Shown one piece after another: positions 1 to 7,698 of a stretch of 64,000 nucleotides of DNA (within the stretch, counting starts at the first letter, position 1; each line of letters begins with the position of its first letter). The notes beneath the pieces were generated by a model. The model was given only the letters and a program-made list of their open reading frames with translations. It was not told the DNA's origin and did no database searches. Position numbers and translations under genes: made by a program. The stretch comes from Enterobacter sp. SA187 (GTDB taxonomy: Bacteria > Pseudomonadota > Gammaproteobacteria > Enterobacterales > Enterobacteriaceae), in contig NZ_CP019113.1 in NCBI RefSeq assembly GCF_001888805.2, positions 310,001-374,000 of the forward strand, written 5' to 3'.

Positions 1-24
1 GAACATCATCAAACTTTTTTTCAT
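1..24 (-). CDS. dsbC: Thiol:disulfide interchange protein DsbC, N-terminal fragment cut by window edge
   Basis: Only the first eight codons are present, reading MKKSLMMF on the minus strand. This is the beginning of a lysine-led signal peptide. An AAGGA ribosome site lies just upstream, between this gene and the xerD stop codon. DsbC is the periplasmic disulfide isomerase. The identification rests on position (xerD-dsbC-recJ is the usual enterobacterial order) and on the match to the DsbC signal peptide start, so it is inferred more than seen. Confidence 0.7.
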
Positions 25-47
25 TTCACATCCTTAATAAATCAGCA

Positions 48-944
48 TCACGCGCGTGGGTGGTGCTGTTGATGGAGTTGCCGCAAACGTTCTGTCGCCA
101 CATGCGTATAAATTTGCGTGGTGGAGAGATCGCTGTGCCCAAGCAGCATCTGTACGACGCGCAAATCAGCGCCATGGTTTAACAGATGCGTGGCGAAGGC
201 ATGTCGCAACACGTGCGGCGAAAGCTTTTCACTGTCTATGCCCGCCTGGATGGCATAATGCTTAATACGATGCCAGAACGTCTGCCGGGTCATTTGTTGG
301 GCGCGACTACTGGGAAACAGCACATCCACTGACGCGCCGTTTAAAAGCCAGGGCCGCCCGTGCTCCAGGTAGTTTTCCAGCCAGTAGACCGCTTCTTCCC
401 CCAGCGGCACCAGCCGTTCTTTGTTACCTTTACCGATCACCCGCACTACGCCCTGACGCAAACTGATGTCGCTCATTGTCAGCCCGACCAGTTCCGACAC
501 GCGCAGGCCGGTAGCATACAACACTTCCAGCATGGCTTTGTCACGTAACTCCAGCGGCTGATCGGTAAGCGGCGCCTGCAACAGGCGCTCGACCTGCGCC
601 TCGCTCAGATCTTTTGGCAGGCGCTGCGGCAGTTTTGGCGATGCCAGAACGGCGCTGGGATCGTCAGTACGTACCTTTTCGCGATAAAGATACTGGAAAA
701 AACGCCGCATCGCGCTCAGTAAACGGGCGGAGCTGGTCGCTTTGTAGCCGCCGGTGACGCGCTCGGCCAGCAGCGCCTGTAAATCGTCATGCTGCACGCT
801 GAGCACATCGCTGTTTCTGTGGTGCAGCCACTCGACAAGCATACGCAGATCGCGACGATAGGCGCTCAATGTGTTCTCAGCCACATTGCGTTCCAGCCAC
901 AGGGCATCGAGAAATTGTTCTATGCGTGCGAGATCCTGTTCCAT
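48..944 (-). CDS. xerD: Tyrosine recombinase XerD
   Basis: XerD is the site-specific recombinase that acts with XerC at dif to resolve chromosome dimers, under FtsK control. The protein is 298 aa from the second of two adjacent ATG codons, the same length as in E. coli. That start is preferred because it sits at better spacing from an AGGGG Shine-Dalgarno and matches the E. coli N-terminus; the first ATG (947) would add one residue. The full catalytic set is visible: R148 in ATGLRVSE, K172 in GKGNKE, H244 and R247 in HVLRHAF, H270 in LGHSDLS and the nucleophile Y279 in QIYTH. The N-terminal core-binding domain covers about residues 1-100. It is divergent from fldB and heads an xerD-dsbC transcription unit. 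Confidence 0.97.
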   Translation of the reverse strand: MEQDLARIEQFLDALWLERNVAENTLSAYRRDLRMLVEWLHHRNSDVLSVQHDDLQALLAERVTGGYKATSSARLLSAMRRFFQYLYREKVRTDDPSAVLASPKLPQRLPKDLSEAQVERLLQAPLTDQPLELRDKAMLEVLYATGLRVSELVGLTMSDISLRQGVVRVIGKGNKERLVPLGEEAVYWLENYLEHGRPWLLNGASVDVLFPSSRAQQMTRQTFWHRIKHYAIQAGIDSEKLSPHVLRHAFATHLLNHGADLRVVQMLLGHSDLSTTQIYTHVATERLRQLHQQHHPRA

Positions 945-1043
945 CATTGCCCCTTATTTCAACGTCAGGGCATTATGCCTGATTGCGTATTGATTCTGGT
1001 ACACTGTGCGCAAAGCCACATCAGGAATTGAGACGTTTACGCT

Positions 1044-1565
1044 ATGAACATTGGTCTTTTTTATGGTTCCAGTACCTGCTATACCGAAATGGCAGCAGAG
1101 AAAATCCGCGACATTATCGGCCCGGAACTGGTGACGCTGCATAACCTTAAAGACGACGCGCCCACACTGATGGAGCAGTACGATGTGCTGATCCTCGGCA
1201 TCCCGACATGGGATTTCGGCGAGCTGCAGGAAGACTGGGAAGCCATCTGGGATCAGCTGGATTCCCTTAACCTGGATGGCAAAATGATTGCCCTCTACGG
1301 CATGGGCGATCAGCTCGGTTACGGCGAATGGTTCCTTGACGCCCTCGGCATGCTGCACGACAAACTGTCCGCCAAAGCGGTGAAGTTTATCGGCTACTGG
1401 CCCACCGAAGGCTATGAGTTCACCAGCCCCAAACCCGTCATTGCGGACGGGCAGCTGTTTGTCGGCCTGGCGCTGGATGAAACCAATCAGTACGATTTAA
1501 GCGAAGAACGCCTGCAAACCTGGTGCGAGCAAATTCTTGGCGAAATGGCGGAAAACTTCGCCTGA
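1044..1565 (+). CDS. fldB: Flavodoxin 2
   Basis: Flavodoxin B is a small FMN-binding electron carrier related to FldA; in E. coli it belongs to the SoxRS oxidative stress regulon. The 173 aa product equals the E. coli length and differs only at scattered positions. The N-terminal phosphate-binding loop GSSTCYTE and the flavin-flanking segments PTWDFGE and GDQLGYGEWF are intact. It is transcribed divergently from xerD across about 100 bp, where the promoters of both genes must lie. It ends 3 bp before the stop of the convergent cptA gene, so no separate terminator can be seen between them. Confidence 0.96.
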   Translation: MNIGLFYGSSTCYTEMAAEKIRDIIGPELVTLHNLKDDAPTLMEQYDVLILGIPTWDFGELQEDWEAIWDQLDSLNLDGKMIALYGMGDQLGYGEWFLDALGMLHDKLSAKAVKFIGYWPTEGYEFTSPKPVIADGQLFVGLALDETNQYDLSEERLQTWCEQILGEMAENFA

Positions 1566-1568
1566 GCC

Positions 1569-1985
1569 TCAGTGCTTTTCCTGCGCCGGTTGCTGGAGCA
1601 TCATCCGGCGCAGCTCCCGCCACTCCTGCGCGTCCATACTGTCCGCCGCCAGCCACAAATGCTGCCGTTTGCCGTCCGTACTGCGCCGTAAGCGCAGCAT
1701 CATGCCGCTGTTTAACAACCAGGGCGCGCCTGTAATATCCCATTCATTGCCCTGCCAGCGCAGGCGCGAATCCATCAGGAGTTTAATTTCACCATGGCTG
1801 GCGTTAATTCGGCGCTGGCTGCGCACGCAGTCAAACACCACCAGCGAAAGCAGTAATAACCACAACGGCGTATAACTTAACGGCCAGGGGATAAGCAACA
1901 CCAGCGCCGCCACCAGACCGTGCAGTAATAAAGAGAGCCATTGCGAGCGCCATGAGACGCGTAAATCAGATTGCCACAGGACCAC
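1569..1985 (-). CDS. cptA: Inner membrane protein CptA (YgfX family)
   Basis: This is a 138 aa protein with two membrane helices near the N-terminus (roughly residues 12-55), followed by a cytoplasmic domain rich in Arg and Trp, as in E. coli YgfX (135 aa). YgfX was proposed to act as the toxin partner of YgfY/SdhE, affecting FtsZ and MreB, although SdhE is now known mainly as a flavinylation factor. The gene overlaps the end of sdhE by 20 bp, so the two are translationally linked and form one operon. The C-terminal tail after LRRMMLQQ differs from the E. coli protein. Confidence 0.9.
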   Translation of the reverse strand: MVLWQSDLRVSWRSQWLSLLLHGLVAALVLLIPWPLSYTPLWLLLLSLVVFDCVRSQRRINASHGEIKLLMDSRLRWQGNEWDITGAPWLLNSGMMLRLRRSTDGKRQHLWLAADSMDAQEWRELRRMMLQQPAQEKH

Positions 1986-2232
1986 GTTCCCGATTCCGTG
2001 TCTGAATTAACTGGACCATCCGCTGCAATTCCGTATCTGCAGGTTCGCCGTGATTCATCAGCCAGTTGAATAAATCCGGATCGTCGCTCTCAAGCAGGCG
2101 GATAAACAGCCGCTTGTCGTCATCGCTTAGCGTATCGTACTCGTGTTCGAAGAAAGGCATGATGGAAATGTCGAGTTCACGCATACCTCTGCGGCACGCC
2201 CAGTGAATGCGGGCTTTGTTGGTAATATCCAT
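1966..2232 (-). CDS. sdhE: FAD assembly factor SdhE
   Basis: SdhE helps covalent attachment of FAD to the flavoprotein subunits of succinate dehydrogenase and fumarate reductase. The protein is 88 aa from MDITNKARIHW, exactly the E. coli length. The open frame continues 20 codons upstream, but those residues have no counterpart and the chosen ATG aligns with the family. The RGMRELD motif (RGxxE), required for flavinylation, is present at about residues 15-21. It is the first gene of a two-gene unit with cptA and is divergent from ygfZ. Confidence 0.95.
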   Translation of the reverse strand: MDITNKARIHWACRRGMRELDISIMPFFEHEYDTLSDDDKRLFIRLLESDDPDLFNWLMNHGEPADTELQRMVQLIQTRNRERGPVAI

Positions 2233-2475
2233 GTTCTTTTCCTGCATAGCGACGTTAAAGATGGCTTCTAGTGTAACGCTTTTTCCGGCCAATCCTCACC
2301 GGAATGTTCGGCTTCAGAAGCAAGCTTCCAGAATAAACCTTTAAAAATGTAAGGATTACCATTTTTTGCGCGCAAACTCGCAAGCTGTGCGGTCCACGCG
2401 ATTACCGCTTGCAATGAACCACGGCTCTTTTAACATTAAGCATTCATACAGCGTTAAGCTTACCAGGACATCATT

Positions 2476-3459
2476 ATGGCTTTTACTCCGTTTCCTCCGC
2501 GTCTGCCCTGCGCCTCTGCGCGTTTGCCGCTGACGCTAATGACGCTCGATGACTGGGCGCTGGCCACGATCACCGGTGCCGACAGCGAAAAATATTTGCA
2601 GGGCCAGGTCACTAACGACGTGGCGCAACTCACTGAACATCAGCATCTGCTGGTTGCCCATTGCGATGCCAAAGGCAAAATGTGGAGCAACCTGCGCCTG
2701 TTCCGTCGTAACGATGGCTTTGCGTGGGTTGAACGTCGCAGCGTCCGCGAGGCGCAGCTGACCGAGCTGAAAAAATATGCCGTCTTCTCGAAGGTCACCA
2801 TTGCCGCCGATGACGAACACGTGCTGCTTGGCGTGGCCGGATTCCAGGCCCGCGCGGCGCTGGCGAACCTGTTCTCCACCCTGCCCGATCAGCAAACGCA
2901 GGTGGTGCAGGATGGCGACACGCAAATTCTGTGGTTTGAGCAACCGGCGGAGCGCTTCCTGCTGGTAACCGATGTCGCCACCGCGGAGCGCATCACCGAA
3001 ACCCTGCGCGGCGAAGCGCAGCTTAATAACAGTCAGCAGTGGCTGGCGCTGAACATTGAGGCCGGTCTGCCGGTGATCGATGCCGCCAACAGTGCGCAGT
3101 TCCTGCCGCAGGCTACCAATATTCAGGCGCTGGGCGGCATCAGCTTTAAAAAAGGCTGCTATACCGGCCAGGAGATGGTAGCGCGGGCGAAATTCCGCGG
3201 CGCGAATAAGCGCGCAATGTGGTATCTGGCGGGCAAAGCCAGCCGGGTACCGGAAGCCGGTGAAGATCTGGAAATGAAACTGGGTGAAAACTGGCGCAGA
3301 ACCGGCACGGTGCTCGCCGCCGCTCAGCTGGAAGACGGGCGTTTGCTGGTGCAGGTAGTGATGAATAACGATATGGAGCCGGACAGCGTGTTCCGTGTGC
3401 GCGATGACAGCTTTACGCTGGCCATCGAGCCGCTGCCCTACTCGTTAGAAGAAGCCTGA
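2476..3459 (+). CDS. ygfZ: tRNA-modifying / Fe-S cluster repair protein YgfZ
   Basis: YgfZ is a folate-binding protein of the GcvT-like fold. It supports maintenance or synthesis of certain iron-sulfur enzymes, including MiaB-type tRNA modification. At 327 aa it is one residue longer than the E. coli protein. The family signature KGCYTGQE (about residues 227-234), with its essential Cys, is intact and is followed by the MVARAKFRG segment. The gene is divergent from sdhE across 243 bp and stands alone; a REP-like hairpin follows the stop codon. Confidence 0.95.
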   Translation: MAFTPFPPRLPCASARLPLTLMTLDDWALATITGADSEKYLQGQVTNDVAQLTEHQHLLVAHCDAKGKMWSNLRLFRRNDGFAWVERRSVREAQLTELKKYAVFSKVTIAADDEHVLLGVAGFQARAALANLFSTLPDQQTQVVQDGDTQILWFEQPAERFLLVTDVATAERITETLRGEAQLNNSQQWLALNIEAGLPVIDAANSAQFLPQATNIQALGGISFKKGCYTGQEMVARAKFRGANKRAMWYLAGKASRVPEAGEDLEMKLGENWRRTGTVLAAAQLEDGRLLVQVVMNNDMEPDSVFRVRDDSFTLAIEPLPYSLEEA

Positions 3460-3463
3460 TCCA

Positions 3464-3512
3464 GGCTGGTTGGCCCGGCGGCGCGTTGCTTGCCGGGCAT
3501 ACATTGCCTTTC
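3464..3512. repeat. REP-like palindromic element downstream of ygfZ
   Basis: A G+C-rich inverted repeat with the pattern GCCCGGCGGCGCGTTGCTTGC followed by CGGGC lies between the convergent ygfZ and trhA genes. It has the same core as the units at 41,630-41,860 and probably acts as a transcript 3' end stabiliser or terminator. Confidence 0.7.
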
Positions 3513-3521
3513 CGGCAGTAA

Positions 3522-4181
3522 TTACACTGTGCCGATATACAAATAAATTGCCAGAAAGTGGCAGACGCTGCCGCCCAGTACAAAGCCGTGCCAGATAGCG
3601 TGGTTATACGGAATGCGCTGGCAGGCGTAAAAGATCACCCCCAGCGTATACACCAGGCCGCCCACGGCCAGCAGCGTTACGCTGCCAACGGCCAGCTTCA
3701 TCACCATTTCATAAATCACCACCAGCGACAGCCAGCCCATCGCCAGATAGGTAATTAGCGACAGCACCTCAAAGCGGTGCGCAATGGTCAGCTTAAACAG
3801 GATCCCCAGCAGCGCCAGGCTCCAGATAACAATCATCAGCCCCCGCGCCAGCGGTGAATCCAGCCCGACCAGTAAAAATGGGGTATAGGTGCCGGCGATT
3901 AATAAATAGATGGCGCAGTGGTCAAATTTCTTTAACCAGACTTTAGCCCGCGGATGCGGAATGGCGTGGTACAGCGTGGAGGCCAGATACAGCACAATCA
4001 TACTGCTGCCGTAAACGCTGAAGCTGGTGATGGCGGTGGCGCTGGCGTTGTTATCAACTGCCTGTACCAGCAGCAGTACCAGGCCGACGATCCCAAACAC
4101 CAGCCCGATGCCGTGACTGATGCTGTTGGCTACTTCCTCAGCCACTGAATATCCCTTCGTGATAAGCGGTTTTTCAACCAT
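3522..4181 (-). CDS. trhA: PAQR family membrane homeostasis protein TrhA (hemolysin III family)
   Basis: This is a 219 aa seven-helix membrane protein, the same length as E. coli YqfA/TrhA. It belongs to the hemolysin III / PAQR family, whose bacterial members have been linked to membrane energetics and lipid homeostasis. Conserved family residues are visible: SHGIG in helix 1, STLYHAIPH after helix 2, FDHCAIYLLIAGTYTPF in helix 3 and HAIWHGFVLGGSVCHF in the last helix. The His residues form the likely metal site. It is monocistronic and divergent from the RpiR-type regulator. In E. coli yqfB follows between this gene and bglA; it is absent here. Confidence 0.93.
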   Translation of the reverse strand: MVEKPLITKGYSVAEEVANSISHGIGLVFGIVGLVLLLVQAVDNNASATAITSFSVYGSSMIVLYLASTLYHAIPHPRAKVWLKKFDHCAIYLLIAGTYTPFLLVGLDSPLARGLMIVIWSLALLGILFKLTIAHRFEVLSLITYLAMGWLSLVVIYEMVMKLAVGSVTLLAVGGLVYTLGVIFYACQRIPYNHAIWHGFVLGGSVCHFLAIYLYIGTV

Positions 4182-4469
4182 TGGCGTACTCCAGGAAACA
4201 AAGGTTACTCATCGCCATTCTGACGCACGATGATGACAAACGCGCGACACTGACGATGACCTCACCAGAGTAACTGAGAATGATTCCAGTGCACACCTGT
4301 TCGCTAAAATATATTTCCAGCCGCTTCGCTTCCAGGCATTGCGGGCATTGTTAAGTTTACAGTTGTTCATTTTTCCCGGTGACTGCACCCGGCGTTATGC
4401 GATTCCTGTTTTGTCCGTTTTGTGGCAGCATAGAGCCGTTCAGTTGCCCGGAAAGGATCCTGCAAGCCC

Positions 4470-5204
4470 GTGACCCTGTTTACTCACTCCGCTGTCGCCA
4501 GCCTCAATAATCTTGAGATGATGGTTTATCACTACGTCATCAAGAATCGCGACAAGGTGATGTACATGACCATTCGCGAGCTGGCCGACGCTGCTGGCGT
4601 CTCCACCACCACCGTACTGCGCTTCTGCCGCAAGCTGAATTGCGAAGGCTATTCGGAATTTCGCGTGCGCTATAAATTATATTTAGAGCAGAACGAACCG
4701 CCGCAGGCTAATTTTGGCGCCGGGGAAATTATCAGCTTTTTTAAAAGCGTGAATAACGATGAATTTGATACGCTTCTGGATCAGGCGGTTGATATTATTT
4801 TCGCTTCCGAGCGTATTATTTTTGTCGGCGCAGGCACTTCTGGGTCGCTTGCTAAATATGGCGCACGATTCTTTTCCAATATCGGAAAATTCAGCAACCA
4901 TATTGACGATCCTTATTTTCCGGTGACTAACGACATGGCGAAAAACGCGCTGGCTATCGTGCTGTCGGTGTCCGGTGAAACTGAAGAGATCCTGCGCTTC
5001 GCCAGCCAGTTCAGCCTGCATAACTGTAAAGTGATGACCATCACCAGCCATGAGCATTCGCGGCTGGCGAAACTGGCGGATTTCAATATCTCCTGGCATG
5101 CGCCGCAAATGCGTATCGCCGGGGTTTATGATGTCACCACGCAAATCCCGGTAATTTATATTCTCGAATCCTTAGGCCGTAAACTGGCGAAGAAATTAGC
5201 ATAA
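4470..5204 (+). CDS. RpiR-family transcriptional regulator, probable regulator of bglA
   Basis: The 244 aa protein has an N-terminal winged helix-turn-helix of the RpiR type (about residues 25-65, TIRELADAAGVSTTTVLRFCRKL). A C-terminal SIS sugar-phosphate-binding domain follows (about residues 95-235, with IIFVGAGTSGSLAKYGA and VLSVSGETEEI). Such proteins sense phosphosugars. It starts at GTG 4470, behind a GGAAAGGA site spaced a little long; a downstream ATG (4518) would lose the first turn of the DNA-binding domain. It lies 144 bp upstream of bglA in the same direction, with a 29-bp inverted repeat between them, so control of bglA by a 6-phospho-beta-glucoside is the natural inference. E. 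coli K-12 has no regulator at this place. Confidence 0.85.
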   Translation: MTLFTHSAVASLNNLEMMVYHYVIKNRDKVMYMTIRELADAAGVSTTTVLRFCRKLNCEGYSEFRVRYKLYLEQNEPPQANFGAGEIISFFKSVNNDEFDTLLDQAVDIIFASERIIFVGAGTSGSLAKYGARFFSNIGKFSNHIDDPYFPVTNDMAKNALAIVLSVSGETEEILRFASQFSLHNCKVMTITSHEHSRLAKLADFNISWHAPQMRIAGVYDVTTQIPVIYILESLGRKLAKKLA

Positions 5205-5227
5205 AAAAACAGGCTGTTTTTTCCATG

Positions 5228-5256
5228 TAACAAGTCACCGTAGCGGTGATTTGTTA
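5228..5256. promoter_or_regulatory. 29-bp inverted repeat between the RpiR gene and bglA, candidate operator
   Basis: The arms are TAACAAGTCACCG and CGGTGATTTGTTA around a TAG centre, with one mismatch between the arms. There is no T-tract on the plus strand after the repeat, so it does not look like an intrinsic terminator. It sits 92 bp upstream of the bglA start codon, a plausible place for a repressor or activator dimer. Confidence 0.55.
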
Positions 5257-5348
5257 TATCGTGACATTTCTCCGCCCTTTGTTAGACTCATTTTCAGAGT
5301 GAAACTGCCCGGTAACCTTTATTTACTGCACACAAGAGAAAATGATCG

Positions 5349-6782
5349 ATGAAAAAGCTGACATTACCGAAAGACTTTTTATGGGGCGGCGCGGTTGCGG
5401 CGCATCAGGTTGAAGGCGGCTGGAACAAAGGCGGCAAAGGCCCGAGCATTTGTGACGTGCTGACCGGCGGCGCGCACGGCGTACCGCGCGAGATCACCAG
5501 CGAAGTGGTGCCGGGCAAATACTACCCGAACCACGAAGCGGTGGAGTTTTACAGCCACTATAAAGAAGACATCAAGCTGTTTGCCGAGATGGGCTTCAAA
5601 TGCTTCCGCACCTCCATCGCCTGGACACGCATCTTCCCGAAAGGCGATGAGGCCGAGCCGAACGAAGAAGGCCTGCAGTTTTACGACGACATGTTTGATG
5701 AGCTGCTCAAATACAACATTGAGCCGGTGATCACCCTCTCCCACTTTGAAATGCCATTGCATCTGGTGCAGGAATACGGCGGCTGGACCAACCGTAAAGT
5801 GGTGGATTTCTTTGTGCGTTTCTCGGAAGTGGTATTCGAGCGCTATAAGAACAAAGTTAAATACTGGATGACCTTTAACGAGATCAACAACCAGCGTAAC
5901 TGGCGCGCGCCGCTGTTCGGCTACTGCTGCTCCGGCGTGGTCTATACCGAGCATGATAATCCGGAAGAGACCATGTACCAGGTGCTGCATCACCAGTTCG
6001 TAGCCAGCGCCATGGCGGTGAAGATTGGTCATCGCATTAATCCGGAGATGAAAATCGGCTGTATGCTGGCGATGGTGCCGCTGTACCCGTTCTCCTGTAA
6101 GCCGGAAGATGTAATGTATGCCCAGGAATCCATGCGTGAGCGTTATGTCTTTACCGACGTGCAGCTGCGCGGCTACTACCCATCCTATGTCCTGAACGAG
6201 TGGGAACGCCGGGAATTCAACATCAAAATGGAAGCGGGCGATGAGCAGATCCTGCGTGAAGGCACCTGCGATTATCTGGGCTTCAGCTACTACATGACCA
6301 ACGCCGTGAAAGAAGAAGGCGGCAGCGGCGATGCGATCTCCGGTTTCCAGGGCAGCGTGCCGAACCCGCACGTGAAGGCCTCCGACTGGGGCTGGCAGAT
6401 TGACCCGGTTGGCCTGCGCTATGCGCTGTGCGAACTCTATGAGCGTTACCAGAAACCGCTGTTCATCGTGGAAAACGGCTTTGGCGCTTACGACAAAGTG
6501 GAAGAAGACGGCAGCATCAACGACGATTACCGCATCGACTATCTGCGGGCGCACGTGGAAGAGATGGTCAAAGCGGTGACTTATGACGGTGTGGATCTGA
6601 TGGGCTATACCCCGTGGGGCTGCATCGACTGTGTGTCCTTCACTACCGGGCAGTACAGCAAGCGCTATGGCTTTATTTATGTGAATAAGCACGACGACGG
6701 CACCGGCGACATGTCCCGTTCCCGTAAGAAGAGCTTTAACTGGTACAAAGAAGTGATCGCCAGCAACGGCGAGAATCTCTGA
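5349..6782 (+). CDS. bglA: 6-phospho-beta-glucosidase BglA
   Basis: A family GH1 cytoplasmic glycosidase that hydrolyses 6-phospho-beta-glucosides delivered by PTS transporters. At 477 aa it is close to the E. coli enzyme (479 aa). The acid/base Glu lies in TFNEINNQ (about residue 178) and the nucleophile Glu in FIVENGFGA (about residue 375). The C-terminal phosphate-recognition segment SFTTGQYSKRYGFIYV is the type found in phospho-beta-glucosidases. No PTS permease for aryl-beta-glucosides is in the window, so substrate import depends on transporters elsewhere. It is probably controlled by the upstream RpiR-type protein. Confidence 0.95.
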   Translation: MKKLTLPKDFLWGGAVAAHQVEGGWNKGGKGPSICDVLTGGAHGVPREITSEVVPGKYYPNHEAVEFYSHYKEDIKLFAEMGFKCFRTSIAWTRIFPKGDEAEPNEEGLQFYDDMFDELLKYNIEPVITLSHFEMPLHLVQEYGGWTNRKVVDFFVRFSEVVFERYKNKVKYWMTFNEINNQRNWRAPLFGYCCSGVVYTEHDNPEETMYQVLHHQFVASAMAVKIGHRINPEMKIGCMLAMVPLYPFSCKPEDVMYAQESMRERYVFTDVQLRGYYPSYVLNEWERREFNIKMEAGDEQILREGTCDYLGFSYYMTNAVKEEGGSGDAISGFQGSVPNPHVKASDWGWQIDPVGLRYALCELYERYQKPLFIVENGFGAYDKVEEDGSINDDYRIDYLRAHVEEMVKAVTYDGVDLMGYTPWGCIDCVSFTTGQYSKRYGFIYVNKHDDGTGDMSRSRKKSFNWYKEVIASNGENL

Positions 6783-6790
6783 GGTTGACA

Positions 6791-6870
6791 GTTGCCGGGT
6801 GGCGCTTGCGCTTACCCGGCCTACAAGGCTTCATTTTGCCGGGTGGCGCTGACGCTTACCCGGCCTACAC
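6791..6870. repeat. Two tandem REP-like units downstream of bglA
   Basis: Two nearly identical units with the core GCCGGGTGGCGCT and CGCTTACCCGGCCTAC occur about 45 bp apart between the convergent bglA and ygfF genes. Each can fold into a G+C-rich hairpin. Further units of the same class stand at 7,650 and 21,660. Confidence 0.85.
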
Positions 6871-6885
6871 GCGTTCAGGGCCTGT

Positions 6886-7629
6886 TTATTTCCCGCCCGC
6901 CAGCTCAAGAAAACTTCCCGTCACATAGGACGCCTTTTCACTCAATAGCCAGACTATCGCCTGCGCCACTTCTTCGGGCTGGCCGCCGCGCTGCATTGGT
7001 AATACCGTCTTCACCCGATCCACGCGCCCCGGCTCGCCGCCGTCGGCATGCATCTCCGTGTAGATAAAACCCGGCCGTACACAGTTCACGCGGATCCCCT
7101 GCGCCGCCACTTCCAGCGCCAGGCCGGTCGTCAGCGTATCTACTGCCCCTTTCGAGGCGGCATAATCCACATACTCACCCGCAGCGCCCAGGCGTGATGC
7201 GGCGGAAGAGACGTTGACAATAGCACCGCCTGCCCCGCCGTGCTTATGGGACATACGTTTTACCGCCTCGCGACAGCAAAGAAAATAGCCGGTGACGTTG
7301 GTCGCAAGGACGCGGTTGATGCGTTCGGCACTCAGGTTTTCGATAGTGCTCTGTTCAAACAAAATGCCCGCGTTATTCACCAGCGCGGTCAGAGGCGCGC
7401 CTTCCCGATCGATACTCTCAAACATCGCCAGCACCTGCGCTTCATCGCTGATGTCCGCCCGCAGCGCAAAGGCGTTGCCGCCTGCTGCGACGATCTCGTT
7501 AACCACGTCGGTGGCGGCCTGAATATTGTGGTGATAGTTCACCGCCACGGTATAACCCTCGCGCGCCAGTTGCAGCGCCGTTGCTTTGCCGATCCCGCGG
7601 CTGCCGCCGGTAACCAGTGCTATTGCCAT
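6886..7629 (-). CDS. ygfF: Short-chain dehydrogenase/reductase YgfF
   Basis: A 247 aa classical SDR with the NAD(P)-binding glycine motif TGGSRGIG at residues 7-14 and NNAG near residue 88. The catalytic Ser (VNVSSAAS) and the YAASK motif (about residues 155-159) are both present. SDRs reduce or oxidise a range of carbonyl and hydroxyl substrates; the substrate of YgfF is unknown. Its place between bglA and gcvP is the same as in E. coli. REP-like elements flank it on both sides, so it is transcribed alone, and nothing nearby suggests a pathway. Confidence 0.92.
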   Translation of the reverse strand: MAIALVTGGSRGIGKATALQLAREGYTVAVNYHHNIQAATDVVNEIVAAGGNAFALRADISDEAQVLAMFESIDREGAPLTALVNNAGILFEQSTIENLSAERINRVLATNVTGYFLCCREAVKRMSHKHGGAGGAIVNVSSAASRLGAAGEYVDYAASKGAVDTLTTGLALEVAAQGIRVNCVRPGFIYTEMHADGGEPGRVDRVKTVLPMQRGGQPEEVAQAIVWLLSEKASYVTGSFLELAGGK

Positions 7630-7649
7630 TACGTTTTCCTCATAAAAAA

Positions 7650-7682
7650 AGCCGGGTGGCGCTGACGCTTACCCGGCCTACA
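7650..7682. repeat. REP-like unit between ygfF and gcvP
   Basis: A single unit, GCCGGGTGGCGCTGACGC followed by TTACCCGGCCTAC, in the gap downstream of gcvP. It is identical in core to the second unit after bglA. Confidence 0.8.
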
Positions 7683-7698
7683 GAACAGAACGGATCAA

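Noticed and set aside
5379..6692. 437-codon open frame antisense to bglA
   Set aside because: Shadow of bglA; no independent promoter or ribosome site.
6791..6870. Possible CRISPR-like repeats after bglA
   Set aside because: Only two G+C-rich palindromic units with the REP core, no regular unique spacers and no cas genes.
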